Assembly: GCF_900111135.1 (NCBI RefSeq)
Contig: NZ_FOGF01000002.1
Span: 1 to 64,000 of the forward strand
Reading direction: 5' to 3'
Origin: Granulicatella balaenopterae
Lineage (GTDB): Bacteria; Bacillota; Bacilli; Lactobacillales; Aerococcaceae
DNA: 64,000 bases
A model generated the notes under the pieces. The model saw only the letters and a program-made list of their open reading frames with translations. It did not search any database and was not told the origin of the DNA. Positions 1-9,994 of this stretch are shown here, piece after piece (within the stretch, counting starts at the first letter, position 1; each line of letters begins with the position of its first letter). The position numbers were made by a program, and so were the translations under genes.

Positions 1-382
1 CTGTAAATTCATCAAATAATTGGTCAGCAACATGTAATTTAACGCTTTTAGCAATAAAGCAATTTTTATCAACAATATCTGTTTCTGCAGTAAAGAATTT
101 TTTACAATGTTTGCATTTGAAGCGTTGCTTAATTAATTTTAAATAAGTATCCATACCAGAACAAGGTAGTAATGTAATGGTAGAAGAACGAGTACCATGT
201 TTAACGATAGAAAAATGTTCATTTTTACAACCACAGTGCTCGCATGCTTTAGGTTTATAGGTTACTTTACCGTGGGCAACAATTGATTTTTTACCTTTAA
301 CAACAACTTCTTCAGTTAATTCGTCATATAAAGTAACGTTAGGGTCTTTTATTTGTAGAAAAATTTGTGTAGAATGTGACAT
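1..382 (-). CDS. ISL3-family transposase, N-terminal part (runs off the window)
   Basis: An open frame of 127 codons starts at ATG 380-382 behind an AAGGAG ribosome site and is still open at base 1. The protein carries two CxxC pairs, CEHCGC near residue 53 and CKHC near residue 96, the zinc-ribbon layout at the N-terminus of ISL3-family transposases. The DDE catalytic part lies outside the window. The element lies just downstream of a vanZ-like gene (stop at 660), so it probably inserted into that gene's 3' flank. Family assignment rests on the zinc ribbon and general recall of ISL3 sequences; the catalytic core cannot be checked. Confidence 0.8.
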   Translation of the reverse strand, partial: MSHSTQIFLQIKDPNVTLYDELTEEVVVKGKKSIVAHGKVTYKPKACEHCGCKNEHFSIVKHGTRSSTITLLPCSGMDTYLKLIKQRFKCKHCKKFFTAETDIVDKNCFIAKSVKLHVADQLFDEFT

Positions 383-650
383 AGAGCAAGTCTCCTTTTT
401 ATCTTATTTTGTTTAGTCGCTTATAATATAAAGGAACTTGCTCTTTTTGTGTAGTCTAAAATCATTTTTTTGCCTTAATTGGCTTGATTTTGTTTCAAAG
501 AGTTAGAATTTAGTTGTCAAGGAGGAAAGCGAAGCGAACCTTGACTACTGAATGATTAACTCTTTATTTTTTTAAAAGCCAATAAGCACATAAAAAATAG
601 GATCAATGATTTTACTCATCAACCCTATAAATTATAGAACCTTTTTAATC
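383..650. mobile_element. Probable non-coding end of the ISL3-like element
   Basis: About 260 bases between the transposase start and the vanZ-like gene hold no gene. They contain three nested inverted repeats (see the repeat at 479-582). They end in an AT-rich block around 622-643 (CAACCCTATAAATTATAGAACC) that I suspect is the terminal inverted repeat. The other end is outside the window, so the IS boundary and any target duplication cannot be confirmed. Confidence 0.45.
479..582. repeat. Nested inverted repeats upstream of the IS transposase
   Basis: Three stems nest in one another: TTGGCTT (479-485) with AAGCCAA (576-582), AAAGAGTTA (497-505) with TAACTCTTT (557-565), and AGTTGTCAAGG (512-522) with CCTTGACTACT (539-549, one mismatch). 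A T-run follows the middle stem at 566-573 on the plus strand. That would make it terminator-like for transcription leaving the element. Confidence 0.7.
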
Positions 651-659
651 TTTATTAAA

Positions 660-1136
660 CTATTTTTTAAAGCGAACAACAATAATGCCCATTAAACCAC
701 CAAAACTATCTAAAATAGCATCTTGCATTAAAGGCGTTCTTCCAGGTGTTAATCCTTGATGGAATTCATCCGTCATCGCATATAAAGCTATTATAAAAAA
801 GGCTAAAACATACGAAGTCCATTTGTATTTCATATAAAATTGCAATCCCTTTGCCCATTGATACGCCATAAAATAATAAATTAATACATGACAAGTTTTT
901 CGAATAAAAAATTCAATAAACTGCGCATACCCTAATGACGGTACACTAATTAATTTATTCCCATAATAAAATTGAATCTTGGATAATGTTTGCGCAAATG
1001 GTTGGCTTTTAAAAATCGTCTGCAATATAGCTACCAATGATTGATCTTGGTAGGAAACTGATGAACTATAAAAAACTAACACCATTGTGGCGATTGCTAA
1101 AGTAATTGCTAAATTCGCTTTAGATTTTTTACTCAT
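660..1136 (-). CDS. VanZ-family membrane protein
   Basis: A 158-residue membrane protein with about four hydrophobic segments and the VanZ signature near the C-terminus (DEFHQGLTPGRTP, then a D-S-F-G-G turn). VanZ-like proteins are small membrane proteins; the founding member gives low-level teicoplanin resistance, but most homologues have no known job. I take the start at 1136 because GAAAGGAT sits about 8 bases before it. An in-frame ATG six codons upstream (1154) overlaps that ribosome site. No van gene cluster is nearby, so resistance should not be inferred. The stop lies close to the suspected IS end. Confidence 0.85.
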   Translation of the reverse strand: MSKKSKANLAITLAIATMVLVFYSSSVSYQDQSLVAILQTIFKSQPFAQTLSKIQFYYGNKLISVPSLGYAQFIEFFIRKTCHVLIYYFMAYQWAKGLQFYMKYKWTSYVLAFFIIALYAMTDEFHQGLTPGRTPLMQDAILDSFGGLMGIIVVRFKK

Positions 1137-1239
1137 AAATGATAATCCTTTCATCTTTTTTGAACCAGTGATCCTATATCCTAACTCTAGTGATTGACTT
1201 CATACTTATTAACACGTGAATATCCAATCTGCTAATTAT

Positions 1240-1270
1240 AAAAAAGAGATCAGATTAGAACTGACCTCTC
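1240..1270 (-). terminator. Rho-independent terminator downstream of mecA
   Basis: On the minus strand a stem AGAGGTCAG/CTGATCTCT (9 bp with one G-T) is followed by TTTTTTAT. It lies about 130 bases after the mecA stop. Confidence 0.75.
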
Positions 1271-1403
1271 AAAGCAATGATATGCCTTCTATAGACAATC
1301 CATTGATACTAGATGCCTAATGTCCATCGCAAAAAGCTGAATAGATTTACTGGCAATCGTCTAAAAGCTAACTTCTATTCAATACTAAACCTTTTTGTTG
1401 GTA

Positions 1404-2123
1404 CTATCTTTTAAAATACTTTCGTGCAGTTTCTAAAGCATTTTGTGACATAATCAATTGACCATATTCTTGAAGAACTAACTTATCAATTGCTGATTCT
1501 TCCCCATATTCTAATACAATTGCTAAAATATCTTTCTGTCTTGGATGATGTCTAGAAATCTTAATCGTTAAAAAGTAACGTTGATTATGCTCGAATAAAC
1601 TTGATTCTATCTTTTCTTTTCTTAATTGTTTTGATAAGGCAATAAAATCTTCAAATTCATTAAAAATAACTGTTTTCACAATATCTTCTTGAATAATCTC
1701 TTCATCATCAAATTCATACTCTTGGCTATCATCCTCTTCAGAATCTTCGAGCGTTTGATTCGCATTACCACCAATTAAATCCAAAATATCAATCTCATTC
1801 GCACCTAAAACATCACTCAATTGATTGATAAAGTCTTCATTAGGATCATCAGTATCTTTATCATTAGCTGTTGGAGGTCTTAAACGGATTGATTCAGATA
1901 CATAAATTTCTAAACCTTCCGTATTTGGCATTACTTGAAAAGTTAACGCTTCTGTTTCTTCAAAAAAATCTAGTAAGTCTAATTCTTCGAGTAAACCATG
2001 AAAAAAAGGTTCTACCTGAGTTGGATTAGTAAATAAATCTACTAAATTCACGCCACGATCAATTAAATCCTGATTAGCAACTCTAATTAATACAGTATTT
2101 TCATTTATATGTTCCATTTCCAT
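1404..2123 (-). CDS. mecA: Adaptor protein MecA
   Basis: 239 residues with the family opening MEMEHINENT (compare MEIERINE in Bacillus), a very acidic linker near residues 125-145, and the C-terminal alpha/beta domain that docks on ClpC. MecA hands substrates such as ComK or Spx-type proteins to the ClpCP protease. It sits directly downstream of spx on the same strand, a common arrangement of this stress-response pair, but a terminator separates the two genes. The start is preceded by AAAGGTGGTGA. Length fits the family. Confidence 0.93.
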   Translation of the reverse strand: MEMEHINENTVLIRVANQDLIDRGVNLVDLFTNPTQVEPFFHGLLEELDLLDFFEETEALTFQVMPNTEGLEIYVSESIRLRPPTANDKDTDDPNEDFINQLSDVLGANEIDILDLIGGNANQTLEDSEEDDSQEYEFDDEEIIQEDIVKTVIFNEFEDFIALSKQLRKEKIESSLFEHNQRYFLTIKISRHHPRQKDILAIVLEYGEESAIDKLVLQEYGQLIMSQNALETARKYFKR

Positions 2124-2216
2124 AGTCTGCTCACCACCTTTATTTTATTTCTCTCTTTCATTCTAATTGAAAACTAAAAAAAGTAAAGACTTTTGATTCA
2201 CTTTCAGACAAAGAAA

Positions 2217-2250
2217 TCAAAAAAAGACTAGGAATTCACTTGCTCCTAGC
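2217..2250 (-). terminator. Terminator between spx and mecA
   Basis: Minus-strand stem CTAGGA...TCCTAG with a 10-base loop, followed by TCTTTTTTTG. It would end or attenuate spx transcription before mecA. Confidence 0.75.
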
Positions 2251-2277
2251 CATCATTATTTAATTTTTTAAATTATA

Positions 2278-2676
2278 TTAAAAATTCACTAATTGTTGTG
2301 CTTGATCTAGCTCATAAGCACGCACTTCTCTTGGTAAGAAACGACGAATTTCATCTTCGTTATAACCTACTTGAAATCTTTTTTCATCCATCATGATTGG
2401 ACGACGCAATAATCCTGGATTCTTTTGAATTAAATCAAATAAATCATTTAAAGCGATATCGTCTAAATCAATATCTAATTCCTGAAATGCTTTTGAACGA
2501 GTTGAAATAATCTCTTCTGTTCCATCTTCAGTCATTCGTAAAATGCCTTTAATCTCTGCGATTGTTAATGGCTCTGAAAAAATGTTACGTTCTTTATATT
2601 CAATATTATGTTCCTGTAACCATGCACGTGCTTTACGACATGAAGTACAGCTTGGCGATGTATATAAAGTAACCAT
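2278..2676 (-). CDS. spx: Transcriptional regulator Spx
   Basis: 132 residues of the ArsC/Spx thioredoxin-like fold. The redox switch CxxC is present as C10-T-S-C13, and the RPI motif (LLRRPIM) that separates this fold from true arsenate reductases is intact near residue 92. Spx binds the alpha subunit of RNA polymerase and reprograms transcription under thiol stress; ClpXP/ClpCP control its level. It is transcribed away from trpS, with a 334-base divergent intergenic region between them. Confidence 0.94.
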   Translation of the reverse strand: MVTLYTSPSCTSCRKARAWLQEHNIEYKERNIFSEPLTIAEIKGILRMTEDGTEEIISTRSKAFQELDIDLDDIALNDLFDLIQKNPGLLRRPIMMDEKRFQVGYNEDEIRRFLPREVRAYELDQAQQLVNF

Positions 2677-4006
<1,330 letters not shown>

Positions 4007-4021
4007 ACTAAGGAACCAAAC

Positions 4022-4052
4022 AAGACTGCTTTCATAGTGGTCTTATTTTTTA
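4022..4052 (+). terminator. Terminator after trpS
   Basis: Stem AAGAC(TGC)/(GTG)GTCTT including two G-T pairs, followed by ATTTTTTATT. Confidence 0.65.
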
Positions 4053-4075
4053 TTGTGATATAAAAGGGGGTTATT

Positions 4076-4711
4076 ATGATGCAAAAAGATCAAATTATTT
4101 CAATTGTAGCAGCGAATATGAAAGATTTTCATCAAAAAGATTGTTCTGGTCATGATTGGTTTCATATTGAGCGTGTCCACCATTTAGCCAAAGAAATTAG
4201 TCAAACAGAAACAAATGCCGATAGTTTTATTGTGGAATTAGCTGCTTTACTACATGATCGTTATGATAAAAAACTGGTCGCATCAGTTGAATCAGAACGT
4301 CAATTTGTGAAAAATTATTTAGCAGATTTTTCTATCGATGAACCAACAATTAATGCTATTTTACAAGCCATTGATTCTGTTAGCTTTAGTAAAGGTCAAA
4401 ATAACCCACAAGCACTATCACTAGAAGCTAAAATTGTCCAAGATGCTGATCGTTTGGATGCGATTGGTGCTATTGGTATTGCTCGTACATTCGCCTTTGC
4501 TGGCAGCTTTCATGAACCGATTTACTTAGGAGAAAAACGTTCCAACCACCTAGATAAAGATGTACCTGCCACCGCAATCGGCCACTTTTATGATAAATTA
4601 CTACGACTAAAAGATTTCATGCATACAAAAAAAGCAAAAGAAATCGCCCAAAGTCGCCAAGATTTTATGGAAACTTTCTTAAAAGAATTCTATCAAGAGT
4701 GGAATCGTTAA
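4076..4711 (+). CDS. HD-domain phosphohydrolase (YpgQ/YedJ-like)
   Basis: 211 residues with the HD-superfamily metal motif spread as H-x-W-F-H near residue 26, HD at LLHDRYD near 62, and a distal QDADRLDAIGAIG that holds the last aspartate. Members of this subgroup hydrolyse nucleoside triphosphates or related phosphate esters; the substrate here is not predictable. A GGGGG ribosome site serves either of two adjacent ATGs (4076, 4079). It sits alone between trpS and murT, with no terminator visible before murT. Confidence 0.8.
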   Translation: MMQKDQIISIVAANMKDFHQKDCSGHDWFHIERVHHLAKEISQTETNADSFIVELAALLHDRYDKKLVASVESERQFVKNYLADFSIDEPTINAILQAIDSVSFSKGQNNPQALSLEAKIVQDADRLDAIGAIGIARTFAFAGSFHEPIYLGEKRSNHLDKDVPATAIGHFYDKLLRLKDFMHTKKAKEIAQSRQDFMETFLKEFYQEWNR

Positions 4712-4808
4712 TTTTATCTAAAATTTGATACTCATGAAGCCTAAAGTATTAGAAAAAATCATTTTTTGTGATAAAATACTTGAGAACTAACTAAAAAAGG
4801 AGAATCAT

Positions 4809-6155
4809 ATGTCAACTAAAGCAAAACTCGCAAAAGTAGCCGGCAAATTCACTAGATGGGCCTTAACAACCTTTACACATGGAGGTAGTAGCTTACCAGG
4901 TAAAGTTGCTCTAAAAATTGATGAAAATGTCTTAAAAGAATTATCTAATGATTATGAAGTGATTATCGTTAGTGGAACGAATGGGAAAACCTTAACAACA
5001 TCCCTTATTGTTCAAATTCTAAAACAAAAATACCCGAATATTTTAACAAATCCAACTGGGGCTAATCTTCAACAAGGGATTGTATCAACTTTCCTAGGTC
5101 ATAAAGTTAAAAAAGGTGAAAAGAAAATTGCTGTATTAGAAATCGATGAAGCAACCATTAAGCATATTACAAAATTTATTCAGCCAAAATTATTCGTCTT
5201 TACCAATGTTTTCCGTGATCAAATGGATCGTTTTGGTGAAATTTATACGACTTATAACTTAATGCTTGAAGGAGTAAAGGATGCACCTGAGGCAATCGTC
5301 TTAGCTAATGGTGATTTACCTATCTTTAATTCTGTTGAAATTCCTAATAAACAACAATTTTACGGCTTTAACTTTGAAGAAGATTGCGAACAAATGGCGC
5401 ATTATAATACAGATGGCATTCTTTGTCCGCATTGCCATAATATCTTGCACTATAAATCAATCACTTATAGCAATCTAGGTAAGTATTATTGTCCAAATGG
5501 CGACTTTAAACGCCCAGAACTTGACTATCAAGTAACTGAATTAACGAATTTATCATTAACAGGCTCTTCATTTAAAATTGATGGCAATCCTTTATCTATT
5601 CCTAATGCTGGTTTATATAATGTTTATAATGCCTTAGCTGCTTATTCTACAGCACGTATTTTCGGCCTAACTCCAGCAGAAATCCAAACTGGCTTTGAAT
5701 CTTCTAAAAAGATTTTTGGCCGTCAAGAAACCTTTATGCTAGGTAATAAAAAAGTCATGATTAACTTAATTAAAAATCCAGTAGGTTTCAACCAAATTGT
5801 GCAATTACTAAACTATGAAACAGAACCATTTAGCTTAGCTATTTTATTAAATGATAATTATGCTGATGGACAAGATATCAGTTGGATTTGGGATAGTAAT
5901 TTTGAAGGTTTACATGATTTAGATTACCGCGAAGTTTTATTAGGTGGTTTACGTGTTAACGATTTGCAATTAAGAATGGAAGTTGCTGGTTTTGAAAAAG
6001 AAAATAAAATCATCCAGTCTAATGAAGAATTAATTCAAAAATTAACCGATACTAATGCTGAAAAAATCAATATTTTAGCAACTTATACTGCCTTACTAGA
6101 TTTACGTAAAGAACTAGCTAAAGCCGGTTATATTAAGGAAGGGATGCAATCATGA
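4809..6155 (+). CDS. murT: Lipid II isoglutaminyl synthase, Mur-ligase subunit MurT
   Basis: 448 residues: a Mur-ligase central domain with P-loop SGTNGKT (residues 55-61) and a C-terminal DUF1727 region. With GatD it amidates the D-Glu of lipid II to D-isoglutamine, which is needed for peptidoglycan cross-linking. The zinc-ribbon insertion is present but reads C206-P-H-C209 ... C228-P-N-G231, so the fourth cysteine of the usual CxxC/CxxC set is glycine. The AAAAAGGAG ribosome site fits the start. It overlaps gatD by four bases (ATGA), implying translational coupling. Confidence 0.94.
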   Translation: MSTKAKLAKVAGKFTRWALTTFTHGGSSLPGKVALKIDENVLKELSNDYEVIIVSGTNGKTLTTSLIVQILKQKYPNILTNPTGANLQQGIVSTFLGHKVKKGEKKIAVLEIDEATIKHITKFIQPKLFVFTNVFRDQMDRFGEIYTTYNLMLEGVKDAPEAIVLANGDLPIFNSVEIPNKQQFYGFNFEEDCEQMAHYNTDGILCPHCHNILHYKSITYSNLGKYYCPNGDFKRPELDYQVTELTNLSLTGSSFKIDGNPLSIPNAGLYNVYNALAAYSTARIFGLTPAEIQTGFESSKKIFGRQETFMLGNKKVMINLIKNPVGFNQIVQLLNYETEPFSLAILLNDNYADGQDISWIWDSNFEGLHDLDYREVLLGGLRVNDLQLRMEVAGFEKENKIIQSNEELIQKLTDTNAEKINILATYTALLDLRKELAKAGYIKEGMQS

Positions 6156-6811
6156 AATTAACAATCTGTCATTTATATGGGAACTTAATGAATACTTATG
6201 GAGATAATGGTAATTTATTAATGCTTAAGCATCATTGTAAATTACGTGGGATTGAGGTTGAATCAAAATTAATTAGTATTGGGGACGAATTTAACCCTAA
6301 TGAATTTGATTTAATGATGTTTGGCGGTGGACAAGATTATGAGCAAAAAATTGTTTCTGAAGATTTACAATTAAAAAAAGAAGCCATTACTGAATTTATA
6401 GAATCAAACGGTGTTGTCTTAGGGATTTGTGGTGGCTTCCAATTATTAGGTCACTATTATATCAATGCAGCTGGGGATAAGCTTCCTGGCATTGGCGCAA
6501 TTGATTATTATACTATCAATCAAGAAAATAATCGCTATACTGGTGATGTTGAGATTTATAATGAAGAATTTAATGAAACGTATTTAGGTTATGAAAATCA
6601 TAGCGGTCGTACCTTCTTAGGTGAAAATGTTAACCCTCTTGGTAAAGTGAAGAAAGGATTTGGCAATAATAATGAAGATAAAACAGAAGGCTGTCATTAT
6701 AAAAATGTCTTTTGCTCTTATTTCCATGGACCAATGTTAGTTAAAAATCAACATCTTGCTAATCGTCTTATTGATTTAGCCATTAAACGCCAAGAAAACT
6801 TAAAAAAATAA
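6152..6811 (+). CDS. gatD: Lipid II isoglutaminyl synthase, glutaminase subunit GatD
   Basis: 219 residues of the class I (triad) glutamine amidotransferase fold. The nucleophile C93 sits in GICGGFQ and the triad histidine H192 in YFHGP. It releases ammonia from glutamine and feeds it to MurT. The start overlaps the murT stop. A strong terminator follows directly. Confidence 0.94.
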   Translation: MKLTICHLYGNLMNTYGDNGNLLMLKHHCKLRGIEVESKLISIGDEFNPNEFDLMMFGGGQDYEQKIVSEDLQLKKEAITEFIESNGVVLGICGGFQLLGHYYINAAGDKLPGIGAIDYYTINQENNRYTGDVEIYNEEFNETYLGYENHSGRTFLGENVNPLGKVKKGFGNNNEDKTEGCHYKNVFCSYFHGPMLVKNQHLANRLIDLAIKRQENLKK

Positions 6812-6816
6812 TAGAT

Positions 6817-6863
6817 AAAGCTAGCTACTACCAGTCACCTTCCTGATAGTAGCTAGCTTTTTT
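6817..6863. terminator. Terminator between gatD and the prepilin-peptidase gene
   Basis: A 14-bp perfect stem AAAGCTAGCTACTA/TAGTAGCTAGCTTT with T-run on the plus strand. The mirrored A-run makes it usable from the convergent gene too. Confidence 0.85.
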
Positions 6864-6864
6864 G

Positions 6865-7494
6865 TTATACTATCAATTGCCAATACATGTTAATGAACCA
6901 ATCACCATAAAAATAGATTAGGATACAAGCAATGCTCATCATCGGCGCAAAAGCCAATCTCTCAAGCATTTTATTAGTTCCGGTATAATAAAGTATCACA
7001 ACGACTAAAGCTACCCAAAAAGCGCCTATTCCGACTAATATCACCTCATACCAATCTAACCATAATGCCAAACAACAAAAATAATACACATCCCCCATTC
7101 CCATAGCCTCTTTTTGAAATAAATATTGCCCCAATAAATAAATAGCCATATATAATCCCAATGCCACTAAAGACGCTATTACCATTCGGCTTAATTCTTC
7201 TAATGAACTAATAACTAGTAACCGCAATAGACAAAATCCAGCTAATAAATGAAGATAAATATAACCTTCCTTTATATCAATTGCTGAGACAAGAATACAA
7301 CACTCCATTAATAAGAAACTACTTACTATCATGTGCCAATCCAGAATTTCTTGATGATAAAATAGATACACAACTGCCAAGGCTGTCCCGAATTCAACTA
7401 GATAAGCCTTACTAGCTTGCTTTGTAATATAGTTAATTACCCAATAATTAAACTTACCGAATCCATAACCAATTACGAATAATAATATTATCAT
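6865..7494 (-). CDS. A24-family prepilin-peptidase-like membrane protein
   Basis: 209 residues with about six to seven hydrophobic segments. It keeps both catalytic aspartate motifs of type IV prepilin peptidases: SAIDIKEGYI near residue 70 and the GxGD loop (MGMGDVYYF) near residue 132. The N-terminal cytoplasmic methylation domain with its CxxC pairs is missing, so the protein is shorter than canonical ComC/PilD. A GGAGGAG ribosome site supports this start. It could process competence pseudopilins, but no com genes are in the window. Confidence 0.75.
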   Translation of the reverse strand: MIILLFVIGYGFGKFNYWVINYITKQASKAYLVEFGTALAVVYLFYHQEILDWHMIVSSFLLMECCILVSAIDIKEGYIYLHLLAGFCLLRLLVISSLEELSRMVIASLVALGLYMAIYLLGQYLFQKEAMGMGDVYYFCCLALWLDWYEVILVGIGAFWVALVVVILYYTGTNKMLERLAFAPMMSIACILIYFYGDWFINMYWQLIV

Positions 7495-7543
7495 ATTGAC
7501 TCCTCCTTCACTAAGTTATACGTGAAAAAGGTTATTTATTTCG

Positions 7544-7576
7544 AAAAAAAGATGGAAAGCATTCACTTTCCATCTC
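7544..7576 (-). terminator. Terminator after the AI-2E-family gene
   Basis: Minus-strand stem AGATGGAAAG/CTTTCCATCT followed by TTTTTTTCG. Confidence 0.85.
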
Positions 7577-7582
7577 TGTTAA

Positions 7583-8785
7583 TTATTTTTTATTTTTTTC
7601 TAATAACTCAGCTTGCTCTCCTTCTGGCAAATTAACAATTGGAATAACTTCTGGATACAAACCAGAATGTTCTTTATACCAAGCAAATAAATGCGTCACA
7701 ATAACTTTTAAGACCGCATAACCTGGAATTCCTAATAATAAACCAACCAAACCGAATAAACGTCCTGCAGTTAATAAAATAAACAAAATTGTCGCCGGAT
7801 GAATTTTCAATGAATTCCCTAAAATTAATGGCGATAAAATACGACCTTCAATCGTTTGTTCAATTGAAAATACAATAATTACTTGCAATAACATCCACGG
7901 TGAATGAACAAAAGCTACAATAACGGCTGGAACCATTCCGAAAAATGAACCTACATAAGGTATGATATTTAACATTCCAGCCAAAATAGCAATGGTCATG
8001 CCATAGGGTAAACCAATAATTGCATAGCCAATCATAAACATAATAGCAACAGCCAAAGCTACCGTAATTTGACCACGAATATATTGACTAATTTGATCAT
8101 TCATTTCAGAAAATACTTCAATGATTTTTTTGCGTGATTTTGTTGGGAAAAATTTTGCTACAGTCGGTAAAATCTTCTCGCCATCAACCATTAAATAGTA
8201 TAAAATAATTGGCATTGTAATTAAACCAATCACAATCTCACTAACTGCACCAACAACACTCCCCAAACCTAAGAAAGTAGTATTAACAACCCCATTTAAT
8301 TTAGAGGTAAAGGACTTAACAAAATCTAAATTAATTTGCGTTAATTGCGCTTGAATTTCTTCCCAGGCACGACTCTTAATAAACGTATTTACTTGATTAG
8401 CTGTTGCTTCATAATAATATGGCCATTGTGATACAAAATCGACAATTTGCTGTTGGATAATTGGAATAACGCTAAATACCATTGCTACAATTACTAGAAC
8501 CATCACAATAAGCATAATCCAAACCGCATATTTTTTGGGAATCCCCTTTTTTTGTAAGAACTGCATCCCTGGCTTTAATAAATAAAATAAAATCCCTGCC
8601 CCAATCACTGGAAGGCCAACAATTTTTGATAAACTTTGCAATGGTGTAAATAAATAAGCAACTTTAGTAAACATCCAAATATTAATTAAAAATAATAATA
8701 TAATAATTAAAACGGTCACCAATTGATTATTTAAAAACCACTTCCAAAACCACGATGCCTGATTTTTTGGTGCTTTTTCTTTCAT
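7583..8785 (-). CDS. AI-2E-family transporter
   Basis: 400 residues with eight predicted membrane spans and a large soluble loop between spans 3 and 4 (about residues 105-205), the architecture of the AI-2E/PerM/YtvI family. Members have been linked to AI-2 export, sodium-proton exchange or are uncharacterised. I start at 8785, where GGGAGGT is six bases upstream; an in-frame ATG six codons earlier overlaps that site. The acidic tail (EGEQAELLEKNKK) is cytoplasmic. Divergent from the lactonase gene. Confidence 0.85.
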   Translation of the reverse strand: MKEKAPKNQASWFWKWFLNNQLVTVLIIILLFLINIWMFTKVAYLFTPLQSLSKIVGLPVIGAGILFYLLKPGMQFLQKKGIPKKYAVWIMLIVMVLVIVAMVFSVIPIIQQQIVDFVSQWPYYYEATANQVNTFIKSRAWEEIQAQLTQINLDFVKSFTSKLNGVVNTTFLGLGSVVGAVSEIVIGLITMPIILYYLMVDGEKILPTVAKFFPTKSRKKIIEVFSEMNDQISQYIRGQITVALAVAIMFMIGYAIIGLPYGMTIAILAGMLNIIPYVGSFFGMVPAVIVAFVHSPWMLLQVIIVFSIEQTIEGRILSPLILGNSLKIHPATILFILLTAGRLFGLVGLLLGIPGYAVLKVIVTHLFAWYKEHSGLYPEVIPIVNLPEGEQAELLEKNKK

Positions 8786-8888
8786 ACTATACCTCCCATC
8801 CACTTCTCAGTCTTTGTATAAATTTTACCATATTACCTATCTAAAAAATACATTCACGCCTAGTTTTTACAATATTTTATAATTCTTC

Positions 8889-8897
8889 TGCTATAAT
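8889..8897 (+). promoter_or_regulatory. Extended -10 promoter of the lactonase-family gene
   Basis: TGCTATAAT is a perfect extended -10 element 30 bases before the start codon, within an otherwise AT-rich divergent region. Confidence 0.6.
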
Positions 8898-8926
8898 AGA
8901 TATATCAAACACTTGGGGGTATTATT

Positions 8927-9949
8927 ATGAAAGAAACTTTTTTATTAGGCACCTACACCAAACGCTTAAGCAAAGGAATTTATTCAATTGACTTAAATAC
9001 CGAAACTAAAACGCTTGAAAATTTACAATGTATTGCCCAAACTGAAAATCCAACATATTTAACTAATGATAAGAATTATTTATTTGCTGTCACAAAAAAT
9101 GATACAAATGGTGGACTTATTGTGTATCAAGAAGAACAAGATAACTACAAAAAAATTGCTACTTTATTCCAAGAAACAAAAGTCCCGTGCTATATTGCTT
9201 ATAATCCACTTAATCAAAGTATTTTAACAGCTAATTATCATGATGCTACAACTAGTCTTTATCATTTTAATCAAGAACACATTACGCTATTAGATCGCGT
9301 TAAAGAACTTGCGTCAAGTGTACACCCTAATCAATCACAATCACATTTACACTTTGCCAATTATACACCTAACAAAAAATTTATTATTAGTTGTGACTTA
9401 GGTGGCGACCATCTATTAACGTTTAAATTAACAAATGAGAATCATTTAGCATTAACACATACATATACAAGTCTTCCTGGTGCGGGGCCAAGACATATTG
9501 TGTTCCATCCGCATTTGAATATTGCTTACCTTATTTGTGAATTATCCGCAACTATCGAAGTATTAGATTTTAATTCTATAACAGGTGAATTTCAACGTAT
9601 CACAAGTATAGCGATGTTCAATTCAACTGAACAAGCCCAAAAATGGGCTAGTGCTATTAAACTATCTCAAGACGGTAAATTCCTCTACACATCTAATCGT
9701 GGAACAGATGTCATAGTTGTTTTTGCTATTAATCAAGCTACTGGTAACTTAACCAAAATTCAAACTATTGCAACAGAAGGGCGAACTGCACGTGATTTTA
9801 CCTTAAATCAAGATGAATGTTTTTTGATTGTCGGTCATCAAGATTCTGATAATTTAAGCCTTTTTGAACGTAATAGTAATACCGGACTATTAACACTTTT
9901 AGAAAAAGATATCTTTGCACCTGAAGTTATCTGTTTAATCCACAAATAA
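8927..9949 (+). CDS. Lactonase-family beta-propeller protein (6-phosphogluconolactonase-like)
   Basis: 340 residues opening with LLGTYTKRLSKGIY, the start of the seven-bladed propeller lactonase family (Pgl/YkgB). It keeps the characteristic GAGPRHIVFHP segment near residue 184 and the YTSNRGTD blade near residue 257. Members hydrolyse 6-phosphogluconolactone, the product of glucose-6-phosphate dehydrogenase; zwf lies only 1.8 kb downstream, which fits. GGGGG ribosome site. Enzyme activity is inferred from the fold and proximity. Confidence 0.85.
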   Translation: MKETFLLGTYTKRLSKGIYSIDLNTETKTLENLQCIAQTENPTYLTNDKNYLFAVTKNDTNGGLIVYQEEQDNYKKIATLFQETKVPCYIAYNPLNQSILTANYHDATTSLYHFNQEHITLLDRVKELASSVHPNQSQSHLHFANYTPNKKFIISCDLGGDHLLTFKLTNENHLALTHTYTSLPGAGPRHIVFHPHLNIAYLICELSATIEVLDFNSITGEFQRITSIAMFNSTEQAQKWASAIKLSQDGKFLYTSNRGTDVIVVFAINQATGNLTKIQTIATEGRTARDFTLNQDECFLIVGHQDSDNLSLFERNSNTGLLTLLEKDIFAPEVICLIHK

Positions 9950-9984
9950 AATGAGAGCTAGCTTTATAGCTAGCTCTCATTTTA
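9948..9984. terminator. Bidirectional terminator, lactonase / IIA-Glc
   Basis: Stem AAAATGAGAGCTAGC/GCTAGCTCTCATTTT with a TTTATA loop, between convergent genes; T-runs on both strands. Confidence 0.85.
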
Positions 9985-9994
9985 TTTTTAATTA

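Noticed and set aside
660-1136. Glycopeptide resistance gene vanZ
   Set aside because: Only the family signature is present; no vanA/vanH/vanX/vanR/vanS genes are near, and VanZ-like proteins are widespread without resistance.
4741-4792. Inverted repeat AAGTATT/AATACTT ahead of murT as an operator
   Set aside because: Composed only of AT-rich sequence overlapping a likely -10 region; too weak to claim.
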